Shown piece after piece: positions 16,721 through 26,125 of a stretch of 52,982 nt of DNA. Source of the DNA: an uncultured Ignavibacteriota bacterium (lineage in GTDB: Bacteria > Bacteroidota > Ignavibacteria > Tepidaquicellales > Tepidaquicellaceae); assembly GCA_937915485.1 (NCBI GenBank), contig CALGII010000160.1, positions 1 through 52,982 of the forward strand, read 5' to 3'. The notes beneath the pieces were generated by a model that had not been told where the DNA came from, did not search any database, and saw nothing but the letters and a program-made list of their open reading frames with translations. Within the stretch, counting starts at the first letter, position 1; the number at the start of each line of letters is the position of its first letter. Both the position numbers and the translations under genes were made by a program.

Positions 16721-18892
16721 TTAGATGAACAACGGAGCGAGCACCAGAGTAACGGTAGAAAGCAGTTTAATAAGAACGTGCAGTGAAGGACCTGCCGTGT
16801 CCTTGAAAGGGTCTCCGACAGTATCGCCGACCACGCCCGCCTTATGTTTTTCCGAACCCTTTCCCATATTGTGTACGGCGTCTCTCGGTTCAAGTTCGAT
16901 GAATTTCTTAGCGTTATCCCAGGCGCCTCCCGAGTTATTCAGGAATAGCGCCGTAATGACTCCGACTATTGTTCCGACAAGAAGCATAGCGGCAACGACT
17001 TCAGCGCCTGAAGCATTTGATATATCGGCCTTGTATAGGTATTTGAAAATAACCCCGATGACGACAGGTGCGGCCACAACGAGAATCCCGGGTTTAACCA
17101 TTTCTCTCAACGCCGATTTAGTTACTATATCAACTGCCTGAGCGTAATCGGGTTTTTCCGTGCCGAGAAGGATTCCAGGTTTTGCTTTAAACTGGTCTCT
17201 GACATTTTGAATGATGCTCTGGGCGGAACGTCCCACGGCTTTAATAGCCCATGCGGAGAACAGAAAGACAAGCATAGCGCCCATAAGAGCGCCGATGAAG
17301 ACGGCAGGTTTTGTTATATCAACCTGATTCAATGAACCGCCGTATTCTTTTATCTCTACTATAAAAGCCTGATAGAGCAGGAACGCCGCAAGCGCGGCAG
17401 AACCAACCGCATATCCTTTTGTAAGCGCCTTAGTAGTGTTTCCGACTGCATCCAGCCTGTCGGTTTTAACTCTGATTTCTTCAGGCTGCTGTGACATTTC
17501 TACGATGCCGCCTGCATTATCGGTAATGGGGCCGAAAGTATCCATAGCAAGCACGAACGCAGCGGGTCCGAGCATTCCCATTGTAGCGACAGCGGTAGCG
17601 AAGAAACCGCCGTCTTCGAGACCTGCAACCGTATTTCCTAAAGTGTAAGAAGTAAAGATAGCAATCGCGATAACTATTGACGGAATAGCAACGCATTCAA
17701 ATCCGACGGCAACGCCGGAAATTATCGTTGTTGCCGGACCGGTTTTTGCGGCTTCGGCAATTGATTTAACCGGAGCGTATTTATATTCGGTGTAATATTG
17801 CGTAAGCCAGAGAAAAATTACCGATGTAACGACGCCAATAATGCCGCATATGAAGAAATGCCACCAGGCAGTCGGCGCGGCTACAGCAACATTACCAGTG
17901 CCAAAAATCCAGTAAGAGGCGATACCGAAGCCAATCATAGCGAGTATAGATGTAACGTAATAACCTCTGTTAAGAGCGTTCATCGGGTCCTCGTCTTCTT
18001 TCGCTTTAACGGACATAATGCCGACAATTGATGCAATCAATCCGAAAGCCCTTGCCAGAAGCGGGAAAAGAATCACGAGCAGAAGAGTCGCCGGTTCGTT
18101 TCCGAATGCTCCGGGATTTGATTTAAAAAGCATCGCGGCAAGAATCATCGCTCCTATATTTTCGGCTGCTGTAGATTCAAACAGGTCGGCGCCGCGGCCC
18201 GCGCAGTCACCAACATTATCGCCAACGAGATCAGCGATGACGGCAGGATTTCTCGGGTCGTCTTCCGGAATGCCCGCTTCAACCTTGCCCACGAGGTCGG
18301 CGCCTACGTCGGCGGCTTTTGTATAAATACCGCCTCCGAGTTGGGCAAAGAGCGCTACAAAACTCGCTCCGAAACCATATCCTGCAATGAAGAACGGAAT
18401 CTTTTCGACAGCGTGGTCGCTGAAGGTCATAACTATATAAAACAGCAGAACAACGCCAAGCAATGACATTGACACGATGAACAGACCTGACACGGCTCCC
18501 GCCCTCAAGGCAGTCTGCAGAGCTCCGTTAAGAGATTTCATAGCTTCCGAAGCCGTACGGATGTTTGCTCTGATTGAAATCCACATACCAATGTATCCGG
18601 ACGCGACTGAACTCAGCGCTCCGAGTATGAAAGATAAAGATGCCCAGAATGCCAGTTCGGGTTTCTGGAATGTGTAGAGTAAATAAACCAGCGCGGTTGT
18701 AGCAACCGCGAGATACAAAATTGTTTTGTTTTGCCTTCTGAGGAATGCTTCCGCACCTTCTTTGATTGCGTTAGATATTTCCTGCATTTTCGGGGTTCCC
18801 GTATCGCGCTTCATAACGTTCTTTATGAGGAAGACCGCGAATGCGAGTGCAAAAATACTAATCGCAAAAATAAGTACAAGTGTCAACGACAT
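16721..18892 (-). CDS. hppA: Membrane-bound proton-translocating pyrophosphatase
   Basis: HppA couples hydrolysis of cytoplasmic pyrophosphate to ion pumping across the inner membrane. At 723 residues with about 16 hydrophobic segments it is of full length. The substrate-binding loop is present as DVGADLVGKVEAGIPEDDPRNPAVIAD (given here only as a landmark) followed by GDNVGDCAGRGADLF, and the second acidic cluster as MDTFGPITDNAGGI. In GNTTKALTKGYA the potassium-site positions are Lys and Thr. In characterised enzymes Lys there replaces the need for K+, which points to a K+-independent proton pump rather than a Na+ pump. The gene stands alone, and a bidirectional terminator follows it. Confidence 0.97.
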   Translation of the reverse strand: MSLTLVLIFAISIFALAFAVFLIKNVMKRDTGTPKMQEISNAIKEGAEAFLRRQNKTILYLAVATTALVYLLYTFQKPELAFWASLSFILGALSSVASGYIGMWISIRANIRTASEAMKSLNGALQTALRAGAVSGLFIVSMSLLGVVLLFYIVMTFSDHAVEKIPFFIAGYGFGASFVALFAQLGGGIYTKAADVGADLVGKVEAGIPEDDPRNPAVIADLVGDNVGDCAGRGADLFESTAAENIGAMILAAMLFKSNPGAFGNEPATLLLVILFPLLARAFGLIASIVGIMSVKAKEDEDPMNALNRGYYVTSILAMIGFGIASYWIFGTGNVAVAAPTAWWHFFICGIIGVVTSVIFLWLTQYYTEYKYAPVKSIAEAAKTGPATTIISGVAVGFECVAIPSIVIAIAIFTSYTLGNTVAGLEDGGFFATAVATMGMLGPAAFVLAMDTFGPITDNAGGIVEMSQQPEEIRVKTDRLDAVGNTTKALTKGYAVGSAALAAFLLYQAFIVEIKEYGGSLNQVDITKPAVFIGALMGAMLVFLFSAWAIKAVGRSAQSIIQNVRDQFKAKPGILLGTEKPDYAQAVDIVTKSALREMVKPGILVVAAPVVIGVIFKYLYKADISNASGAEVVAAMLLVGTIVGVITALFLNNSGGAWDNAKKFIELEPRDAVHNMGKGSEKHKAGVVGDTVGDPFKDTAGPSLHVLIKLLSTVTLVLAPLFI

Positions 18893-19028
18893 ATATATAG
18901 AATTAATTTAGTAAATATCGGTTGTCTGTAATCAATATATGAAAACTGTAAAATTAATTATATGGTTTCATTAAATTTACGTAAGAAAACAAATATATAT
19001 TATAATGAAAAGGAAAAAAAGGCTACAT

Positions 19029-19661
19029 TCACAATTTAGCGGGTGATTCGTTATTCTCAGGTTTGTTGTCTTCGTCGTCAGGTAAGAAATTTCTGTTGAA
19101 TTTATTCATCGTAATTTTTATGTCTTCTGAGAGGAAACTGAGAATGCAGTCATTAAAAACGGGTACGAGTTTATTTAGAGAATCGATTTCCTTCGGAAGA
19201 AAATCTGAAAGAACAAAATCCACGAATTCATCTTTCCTCAGAATATCATTGCTTCCTATTCCGATTCGCATTCGGGTGAATTCGTCTGAGTTGAGATGGT
19301 ACATAATGCTGGCAATGCCGTTATGACCGCCGTCGCTTCCTTTTTGACGAAGGCGCACTGTTCCGAATGGAATGTTAAAATCATCGTGCACGACCAGTAA
19401 ATCCTTATCGGCTTCAAGCGTAGAATAATTTTCGAAAAATTGCACGACGGCTATGCCGCTGTTGTTCATATAGGTCGTCGGTTTCAGGAGGAAGAAATCT
19501 TCACCCTCATACTTTCCGGATGCAAGATAAAAGTCGCCCCGCCCGGGCCGGAAGACAATGCCGAGTTTTAATGCAAGGTTATCGAGCGCGATAAATCCAG
19601 CGTTGTGGCGTGTAGATGCGTATATGTTTCCCGGATTTCCGAGACCTGTTATAAGTTTCAT
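19029..19661 (-). CDS. pth: Peptidyl-tRNA hydrolase
   Basis: Pth cleaves peptidyl-tRNA released by stalled or aborted ribosomes, recycling tRNA. The 210-residue protein starts with the family hallmark ITGLGNPG. The catalytic His lies in TRHNAGF near residue 19, and MNNSG, VHDDFNIPFG and GGHNGI supply the conserved Asn, Asp and Asn residues. The C terminus has an acidic, Asn-rich tail of about 20 residues (DDEDNKPENNESPAKL) that is not part of the catalytic fold. It lies downstream of rplY, a common pairing in bacteria, but a terminator-like hairpin lies between the two. Confidence 0.97.
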   Translation of the reverse strand: MKLITGLGNPGNIYASTRHNAGFIALDNLALKLGIVFRPGRGDFYLASGKYEGEDFFLLKPTTYMNNSGIAVVQFFENYSTLEADKDLLVVHDDFNIPFGTVRLRQKGSDGGHNGIASIMYHLNSDEFTRMRIGIGSNDILRKDEFVDFVLSDFLPKEIDSLNKLVPVFNDCILSFLSEDIKITMNKFNRNFLPDDEDNKPENNESPAKL

Positions 19662-19676
19662 GACATCTAATAAATA

Positions 19677-19709
19677 AAAAACCCTTTAATCTCGTTCGAA
19701 ATTAAAGGG
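19677..19709 (-). terminator. Terminator or attenuator between rplY and pth
   Basis: CCCTTTAAT (19682-19690) pairs exactly with ATTAAAGGG (19701-19709) across a 10-nt loop. On the minus strand it is followed by a T-rich tract (TTTTTATTTATT). It sits between the rplY stop and the pth start and should at least reduce pth expression from the rplY promoter. Confidence 0.75.
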
Positions 19710-19729
19710 CTTTATAACTAAATGAAATT

Positions 19730-20365
19730 CTATTCGGATTCTTCTTCTTTCTTTCCCTTGGTAATAACTTCAGGTTCAGCCGGGGCTTCTGTTTCGGCTG
19801 CAGGCGTTTCTTCGGCAACTAATGTCGGAGGAACAACTGAAACGATAACCGCGTGTTCGTCATCAAGGAATTCGATGTTCTCGAGTTTCACGTCGCTGAC
19901 CTTAATCGAATCGCCGATGCCGAGTCCGGAAACTTCAAGGTCAATGTGCGAAGGAAGATTTTGCGGCAGACAGTTAATTTCGAGTTTATGCATAATGAAC
20001 TGAAGCAAACCGCCTTCTTTGATTCCAATCGGGTTTCCAGAAAGTTTAACAGGTACTTCAACTCTGATTTTTTCGCCCGCTTTAAGTCCGAGCAAGTCAA
20101 AATGTATTAGTTTGCTTGTAACAGGGTCAAACTGCACGTCTTTAAGAATGCATTGTCTAATCTCACCGTCGATATCGAGGTTGATTACGCGCGACTCTGT
20201 TGTGGATATAACGGGTCTCAAGGACAGTTCAGGCGCTTTAATAGCGATGTTATCTCCGCCGTGAATGTAATATACTCCCGGAACGAATCCGGATTTTCTC
20301 AATTGTCTAGATGTGGATCTCTTAAAATCGCTTCTCTTTTCAGCTTTTAAATTTATTTCTGACAT
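19730..20365 (-). CDS. rplY: 50S ribosomal protein L25/general stress protein Ctc
   Basis: L25 of the long CTC/TL5 type binds 5S rRNA in the large ribosomal subunit. Residues ~1-95 form the RNA-binding domain: EKRSDFKRSTSRQLRKSGFVPGVYY and the VQFDPVTSKLIHFDLL strand. A C-terminal beta domain follows to about residue 185 (VPVKLSGNPIGIKEGG, LPSHIDLEV). The last ~25 residues are acidic and Ala/Pro/Glu-rich (EETPAAETEAPAEPEV), as often seen in FCB members. Length (211) is normal. It begins the rplY-pth unit. The 199-bp gap upstream holds the efflux operon's terminator at 20525-20549 and, presumably, the rplY promoter, though no clear motif was seen. Confidence 0.95.
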   Translation of the reverse strand: MSEINLKAEKRSDFKRSTSRQLRKSGFVPGVYYIHGGDNIAIKAPELSLRPVISTTESRVINLDIDGEIRQCILKDVQFDPVTSKLIHFDLLGLKAGEKIRVEVPVKLSGNPIGIKEGGLLQFIMHKLEINCLPQNLPSHIDLEVSGLGIGDSIKVSDVKLENIEFLDDEHAVIVSVVPPTLVAEETPAAETEAPAEPEVITKGKKEEESE

Positions 20366-20524
20366 GACACAAAATCTAATTTTTACAAACCATTAATATA
20401 TCAATTTTTATATAATTATTCAATTGCAAATTGAGACATATTGTATTATTCGGTTTTAATCGCAACAACGATGCTTAAACATTTCCATACATTGAATTTA
20501 TTAAATGATACGGTAGGATGTAAT

Positions 20525-20549
20525 AAAAAAGGCGGTGTTACCCGCCTTT
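20525..20549 (-). terminator. Rho-independent terminator of the efflux operon
   Basis: AAAGGCGG (20528-20535) pairs with CCGCCTTT (20542-20549) across a 6-nt loop. On the minus strand TTTTTT follows. It begins 16 nt after the stop codon of the RND pump gene. Confidence 0.9.
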
Positions 20550-20564
20550 ATTATTTAGAAATCA

Positions 20565-23500
20565 TCAATTTGCCGGTTTTGTGTCAGGTTTTTTCTTCTT
20601 CCGACCCGTGATTTTTTTAATTAAATCATCCGTACTCGAATAGATTGTCGGTATGATTACCAGAGTAAGGAACGTTGAAACCATAAGCCCGAAGATAATC
20701 GCGACGCCCATCGGCCTCCAGAACGCTGAATTTTCACCTCCGATGACAAGACTAAGGGATCTCCAGTCGAAATCGATTCCTGAAGCTAAAGGCACGATTC
20801 CAAGTATCGTAGCAGCAGCAGTAAGGAATATCGGTCTCATCCTTATTAGACCTGCCTGAACGAGGGCTTCATCCCTTTCGAGTCCTCGTTTTTCGAGTTC
20901 CTTTTGGAAGTCAAGAAGAACGATTGCGTTTCTGACGACGATACCCGCAAGGGCGATTACTCCGATACCCGTCATAATTATGCCGAACGGGGTGCCGGTA
21001 ATCAGGAGCCCCGTCAATACTCCTATTAGTGAAAGCAGAACAGATATCATTATAATCATCGGAACCCTTATAGAATTAAATTCCAAAACCATAAGGAAGA
21101 AAATCAGAAGCAAAGCAATTATGAGCGCTTTGCCGAGAAATGCAGATGACTCCTGCTGGTCTTCCTGTTCGCCCGTGTATGAAATTGTATAGCCCTGCGG
21201 AAGTTTGAAATTCGCAAGTTTCGACTGCACGTCCTTCAGGACATCATTTCCTAATCTGCCTTCGGCGTTTGCGGAAACGGTAATCACGCGTTTGAGGTCC
21301 TTTCTGTTAATCGTTCCTATGCCGCCCGAAAACTCGACTTTACCGACCGAAGAGATAGGAATCTTCTGACCTTTAGTATTGGAGATATACATATTGTCAA
21401 TCGTGTTGATATCGTTTCTTTGTTCTTTTAAGAGTCTTACCGTCACATCGTATTCATCTTTTCCTTCCCTGATTTTACTGGCGGTAGTGCCGTTAACTGC
21501 AGTTCTTAAAGAGGCGCCTATCATCGCCGTATTCAGACCGTACAGTGCGGCTTTTTCCCTGTCGACAATAATTTTTATTTCGGGTCGCGCAGCGTCATAA
21601 TTCGATTTCAGGTCCTTGAGCCCGGGGATGTCCTTAATTTCTCTTTTAATCTGCTCGGACAATTCACCCAGTTTTTCTATTTCATCACCGGCGATTTCAA
21701 TATTCACCGGGGGTCCTGTCGGCGGACCGTTCTGCTGCTTTTCGATTTCGATTTCTCCGCCCGGAATATCTTCTATAGCCTTACGAATCTGTTCGAGAGT
21801 AATGAATGAACTTTGCTCTCTGTCGACTTTGTCGATGAAATTAATCGTCACAACGCTCTTCGTAGGGATACCGTCTCCGCTGAAATCGAGAGGATTGTTC
21901 GAAGAACCGACGTTCGTAACGATGTATTTAATGTCGCTGAGAGCGGGAATCTTCTTTTCGATTTCCCTTGTAGTCCTGTCGGTTTGTTCTATGTTCGTGC
22001 CAACAGGCATAGTAACCGTAACGACGGCTTCTCTCGGGTCGGTATCCGGAAAGAATTCCACTCCGTAATTAAACTGACTGTAAACAACAAAGACAAGAAC
22101 AAACATCGCCGCGGTAATTATTAATGTTCTTTTCCTGTGCTTCATTGCGTTTCTGACGGCTTTCTCGTAAATCTTGAGGGCCCCGCCGAATAGCACTTCA
22201 TCGAAATGCTCAAGGAATCTGCCGATAGGTCTGAATTTCTTTCTCTGCGACCGTTCCTTATCTTTTTTAAAATGAATAAATATTGATGCCTGCACCGGGC
22301 TGATAACCATAGCGACGAAAAGAGACGAGAGCAGGCAAACGATTAATGTAATCGGCATATATTTCATGAAGTCGCCTACAATTCCCGGGAAGAAAAGCAG
22401 CGGGAAGAATGAGGCAATTATAGTAAGCGTAGCAATCGTGACGGGAAACACGACTTCTCTCGGGCCCTCTATTGAGGCGTCGTGAGGATTATAATTTTCT
22501 TTTTCCTGAAGCCTGTAGATGTTCTCGACAACGACGATAGCGTCGTCAACGATAATTCCGAGAACAAGTATCAGCGTGAAAAGCACAATCATATTAAGTG
22601 TAATGCCCATCATACTAAGCACGATGAATGAAATCAGGAATGAAAGCGGTATTGACGTTGCCACAAGTATCGAGTTCTTAATTCCCATGAAGAAAAAGAG
22701 AATAAGGAACACGAGCAGAACACCCGTGATGATTCCGTTTTCGAGTTCGTGAACGGTGTTCTTGATGTAATCGGAATTATCGCCCGTGATGTTATAGGTA
22801 ACGCCGTCGGGAATGAGTTCTTTATTATCTTTCAAGAGTTCTTTGACCCTGTCGGAGATTTCGATAACGTTAGCGCCGCTTCTTTTCTTAACAGGCAGGG
22901 AGATGCTTTCTATGCCGTTCTGGCGCGCGTAAGTCTGTCTTTCCTTGTATCCGTAAGTCACCTGCGCCACATCTTTTATATAGACCGGGAAATCTCCTTC
23001 CTTCTTGACAACGATGTTGCTCATCAGTTCAGGATTCTTGTATTCACCCGGAACACGGATAAGGAAACTTGATTTTCCGATATCAATATTGCCTCCGGGG
23101 ATGTTAAGGTTTTCCGCGGAGACGGCATTTATCAGGTCATTGAAACTAAGATTATAGTAATTCAGCCTGTTCGCGTCCGCGTCAATTTTTACTTCCCTGT
23201 CCAGACCGCCCACCACTTCGGCAGAGAGTACGCCCGGAATCTCTTCAATCTTGTCCTGCACCGACGTTCCGATTTTTTTCATTTCCGCAGGATTCAGGTT
23301 ACCGCTTATGTTGACGTACATCATCGGAAGTTCGGAGAAATTGATTTCCATAATCACCGGTTCTTTAATATCCGTCGGCATCTTTGTCTTTGCGGTCGCG
23401 ACCTTGTCCCTTACTTTCTGCAAGGCGTCGTCAATAATCACGTCAGTATTGAATTCAACGGATATTGAACTGAAACTCTCGCGCGATACAGATTTAACTT

Positions 23501-23735
23501 CCTTGACGCCGCTTATTCCTTTAACTTCCTTTTCGATTTCCTGGGTTACCAAATTCTCGACGTCCTGAGGAGAGACACCCGGATACACTGTTGCTATGAA
23601 CACATACGGTATCTTGATGGACGGGCTTGATTCTCTCGGCAGCGAAATGTAAGAGACTGTGCCCATAAGCACGATAATCGTGACCAGCACATAAATAGAG
23701 ACCCTGTTACTGACTATTAATTTGAAAAATTTCAT
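20565..23735 (-). CDS. RND-family efflux permease (HAE-1/AcrB-like inner-membrane pump)
   Basis: The inner-membrane proton-driven pump of a tripartite efflux system, 1056 residues. The N-terminal helix (SIYVLVTIIVLMGTVSYISLP) leads to the first periplasmic porter domain, then helices 2-6. The proton-relay motif is GIIVDDAIVVVENI with two Asp in helix 4. The second half repeats this layout, with a large periplasmic domain (GTNIEQTDRTTREIEKK, GAS LRTAV region) and helices 8-12 around FGIIMTGIGVIALAG and RNAIVLLDF. The Lys-rich tail (KKITGRKKKKP) is cytoplasmic. It lies 14 nt after the adaptor gene in one operon with tolC and tetR. The presence of a TetR repressor suggests a drug or hydrophobic-compound substrate; heavy metals are less likely by sequence. 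Confidence 0.96.
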   Translation of the reverse strand: MKFFKLIVSNRVSIYVLVTIIVLMGTVSYISLPRESSPSIKIPYVFIATVYPGVSPQDVENLVTQEIEKEVKGISGVKEVKSVSRESFSSISVEFNTDVIIDDALQKVRDKVATAKTKMPTDIKEPVIMEINFSELPMMYVNISGNLNPAEMKKIGTSVQDKIEEIPGVLSAEVVGGLDREVKIDADANRLNYYNLSFNDLINAVSAENLNIPGGNIDIGKSSFLIRVPGEYKNPELMSNIVVKKEGDFPVYIKDVAQVTYGYKERQTYARQNGIESISLPVKKRSGANVIEISDRVKELLKDNKELIPDGVTYNITGDNSDYIKNTVHELENGIITGVLLVFLILFFFMGIKNSILVATSIPLSFLISFIVLSMMGITLNMIVLFTLILVLGIIVDDAIVVVENIYRLQEKENYNPHDASIEGPREVVFPVTIATLTIIASFFPLLFFPGIVGDFMKYMPITLIVCLLSSLFVAMVISPVQASIFIHFKKDKERSQRKKFRPIGRFLEHFDEVLFGGALKIYEKAVRNAMKHRKRTLIITAAMFVLVFVVYSQFNYGVEFFPDTDPREAVVTVTMPVGTNIEQTDRTTREIEKKIPALSDIKYIVTNVGSSNNPLDFSGDGIPTKSVVTINFIDKVDREQSSFITLEQIRKAIEDIPGGEIEIEKQQNGPPTGPPVNIEIAGDEIEKLGELSEQIKREIKDIPGLKDLKSNYDAARPEIKIIVDREKAALYGLNTAMIGASLRTAVNGTTASKIREGKDEYDVTVRLLKEQRNDINTIDNMYISNTKGQKIPISSVGKVEFSGGIGTINRKDLKRVITVSANAEGRLGNDVLKDVQSKLANFKLPQGYTISYTGEQEDQQESSAFLGKALIIALLLIFFLMVLEFNSIRVPMIIMISVLLSLIGVLTGLLITGTPFGIIMTGIGVIALAGIVVRNAIVLLDFQKELEKRGLERDEALVQAGLIRMRPIFLTAAATILGIVPLASGIDFDWRSLSLVIGGENSAFWRPMGVAIIFGLMVSTFLTLVIIPTIYSSTDDLIKKITGRKKKKPDTKPAN

Positions 23736-23749
23736 ACGATTTAAACTTT

Positions 23750-24781
23750 TTAATTTATTATCTTGACTTTATCGCCGTCGGTGAGACCATAGAAACCTAC
23801 GTTGATAAGTGTTTCACCAATATTCAGACCTTCTTCAACGAGAACTTTATTGTCCGACCTTCCCGAGAGTTTCAGGATTCTCTTTTTCGCGATATCGCCG
23901 TCCAGGACGAACACAAACCTTTCGTCTCCGTTATCGACAATGTATTCCTGCGGCAATACGACCGCGTTGTCAACGTTGAGATTAGTGAACTCAATGTTAG
24001 CGGACATCTCTGGTTTGAGTTTGCCGTTCTTATTGTCAATCACGAGTTCGACTTCGAACGTTCTGTTTTGCGGATTAATAGTTGGAGAAACATAATTGAT
24101 TCTCGCGCTGAATTCCTCATCAGGAAAAACGGCAAAAGTTACCTTCACGTCTTCGCCTCTGGATACCTGAGCGATATATCTTTCGGGAACGCCGCAACTG
24201 ATTTTTACTTTCGAAACGTTTACGATATTGAAAATCGGAACGCCCGGTGATGACATCTCGCCTTTGTTCATATACTTGGCGTCAACTATACCGGATATCG
24301 GGGATACTACATAACCCTTGCTCAGTCTGGTTTTGAAGAGATCCACGGATTTCAAAGCGATTTCCATCTGCAGTTTAGCGTTCGTATACTGCTGCTCGGT
24401 AGCGACGCCGTCTGCGTAAAGTTTCTCGGTTCTCACGAAATTCTCTTTCGCGAGTTCGAACTGTGAAAGCGCCTGATTGTACGAAGCGATATCAACGTCC
24501 TTTTTCAGTTTCACCACGACTTCGCCTCTGCTTACCCTGCTTCCCTTGTCTTTAGACAGATAGGTTATGAGTCCGCCTTCTTCGGAGGATAATTTCGCTG
24601 TTTCGAAAGGCTTCACGGTACCGACAATCTTGTAATTTTCTTCGAAGTGCTCGCCCTGAACAATCATTGTCTTGACAAGCGGTAATTTCTTTTCGCTTGT
24701 CTTGTCGTTTTTCTTTCCGCCGCATGCAGATAAGGAAACTGTGAGAATTGCGACTGATAGTAATATTATATATTTTTTCAT
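23750..24781 (-). CDS. Efflux RND periplasmic adaptor (membrane fusion) lipoprotein
   Basis: The adaptor that links the RND pump to the outer-membrane channel. It is a lipoprotein: hydrophobic signal ending in LSAC with the lipidated Cys at residue 20, followed by GGKKNDKTSEKK. The order of domains is usual for the family: a membrane-proximal beta strand, the biotinyl-lipoyl half EGGLITYLSKDKGSRVSRGEVV, an alpha-helical hairpin (~residues 95-140, QALSQFELAKENFVRTEKL), the second lipoyl half KGYVVSPISGIVD, and a beta-barrel (GEDVKVTFAVFPDEEFSARI). Length 343. It is 14 nt after tolC and 14 nt before the pump gene. Confidence 0.95.
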   Translation of the reverse strand: MKKYIILLSVAILTVSLSACGGKKNDKTSEKKLPLVKTMIVQGEHFEENYKIVGTVKPFETAKLSSEEGGLITYLSKDKGSRVSRGEVVVKLKKDVDIASYNQALSQFELAKENFVRTEKLYADGVATEQQYTNAKLQMEIALKSVDLFKTRLSKGYVVSPISGIVDAKYMNKGEMSSPGVPIFNIVNVSKVKISCGVPERYIAQVSRGEDVKVTFAVFPDEEFSARINYVSPTINPQNRTFEVELVIDNKNGKLKPEMSANIEFTNLNVDNAVVLPQEYIVDNGDERFVFVLDGDIAKKRILKLSGRSDNKVLVEEGLNIGETLINVGFYGLTDGDKVKIIN

Positions 24782-24795
24782 ATTATTGATAAATT

Positions 24796-26121
24796 TTATT
24801 TATTCTTTTCCAGTAATTCTTCCAGGCCTGTTTTTGCCATCTGATATTCGAGTATTGCCTGATAGTACCCGAGTTTAGAATTGCTCAGCATTAATTGAGC
24901 GTCAATTACGTCAATCTGATTTAAAACGCCGTTCTTGAAGCTCAGAGAGGCGAGTTCATATCCTCTTTCAGCGAGTCTGACGGTCTCAAGTGACGCAATT
25001 ATTTTCTTCTTTGCTTCATCGATTTTAAGAAGCACGGTCTGCGCAGAAATTTTCAGTTTTTCCTTTACGTCGGATATCGTCTCGTCGGTTTTTTTAATAT
25101 CTATTTCGGTCTGCTGTTTCTTAAATGTGTTTCTGAAGAAGTTAAGGTTCCAGGTCATGCCGATACCGGCGTTAATGACAGGAAAGTACCTGTACTTGTC
25201 GAGGGTTCTGCCGTCATCTTCGGCGGACTGAATGTTGAACTGTCCGAAAACGTAAAATTTCGGAAGATAGTTCGCTTTATCAACACCAAGCAGTTCGTTA
25301 TTGATGTTCCTGCTGATTTGCAACTGTCTAATCGAGACATGATTGTTTGCAATCTTGCTTATGAGAACATCATCATTTCCAAAAATTTCGAGGCTGTCAT
25401 ATTCAAGCGAGCCTTTTACGTCAATATCTTTGTTATCCTTTAGACCCATCGCGTTCTTCAGCGATTTTCTGCCGATTGTCAGGTTATTCTCCGCTTCAAG
25501 CAATGGAGGTCTGTTATTTTCCGCAGTTACCTTTGCCCTCAGAAAATCGAATTCAGTCGCAGCTCCGTTCCTGTACTTTTTTTCTACCACGTCGTAATTG
25601 TCAAGCGAGTTCTGAAGAGCCTGTTTTCTGACATTGTAAATTTCCTTAAGGAAGAGGACGTTGTAATACGCTTTCTTTACTTCCGCTACAACTTTCGACT
25701 CTTCTGAAGCGACATTTTCGTTCTGCAGATTCGAATAATACTCGGCAATTCTGATGCCCTGAAATACGGGAGTACCAAGAACCGGTATTGGTTCGGAGAC
25801 CTCGAGAGAATTAATCACCTGATTATCCGTACCTATAGAGTATCTTTGTCCGAAAATATCGAAATACTGCTTTTTAAACGCCCTGATGTACTGGGATTTG
25901 AGGTCGAGAGTAGGCAGCAAATTTTCGTTATAAACCTGAGATACTTTCCTCTCGGCTTTCAGCCTGTCAAGTTTCGCGTTGACGAGAGACGAATTGTTAT
26001 TCTGAGCCGTTGATATCGCTTCCTGAAGGGAATACTCTTTCGTATTTCCGATATCCTGCGCTGATAAAATCGGAATGAAAGCGGATACAAACAATATCAG
26101 GGCTGTTAATCTGATTTTCAT
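24796..26121 (-). CDS. TolC-family outer-membrane efflux channel
   Basis: The outer-membrane component of the efflux system, 441 residues. The signal peptide is MKIRLTALILFVSAFIPILSAQ. The mature protein is dominated by two long coiled-coil repeats typical of OEP proteins: YSLQEAISTAQNNNSSLVNAKLD early on, VAEVKKAYYNVLFLKEIYNVRKQA in the first half and the YELASLSFKNGVLNQIDVIDAQ helix in the second half. The latter ends with a tandem Leu-rich segment (TGLEELLEKNK). The protein starts 4 nt after the tetR stop, so tetR, tolC, adaptor and pump form one transcript. Confidence 0.95.
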   Translation of the reverse strand: MKIRLTALILFVSAFIPILSAQDIGNTKEYSLQEAISTAQNNNSSLVNAKLDRLKAERKVSQVYNENLLPTLDLKSQYIRAFKKQYFDIFGQRYSIGTDNQVINSLEVSEPIPVLGTPVFQGIRIAEYYSNLQNENVASEESKVVAEVKKAYYNVLFLKEIYNVRKQALQNSLDNYDVVEKKYRNGAATEFDFLRAKVTAENNRPPLLEAENNLTIGRKSLKNAMGLKDNKDIDVKGSLEYDSLEIFGNDDVLISKIANNHVSIRQLQISRNINNELLGVDKANYLPKFYVFGQFNIQSAEDDGRTLDKYRYFPVINAGIGMTWNLNFFRNTFKKQQTEIDIKKTDETISDVKEKLKISAQTVLLKIDEAKKKIIASLETVRLAERGYELASLSFKNGVLNQIDVIDAQLMLSNSKLGYYQAILEYQMAKTGLEELLEKNK

Positions 26122-26125
26122 ATAG

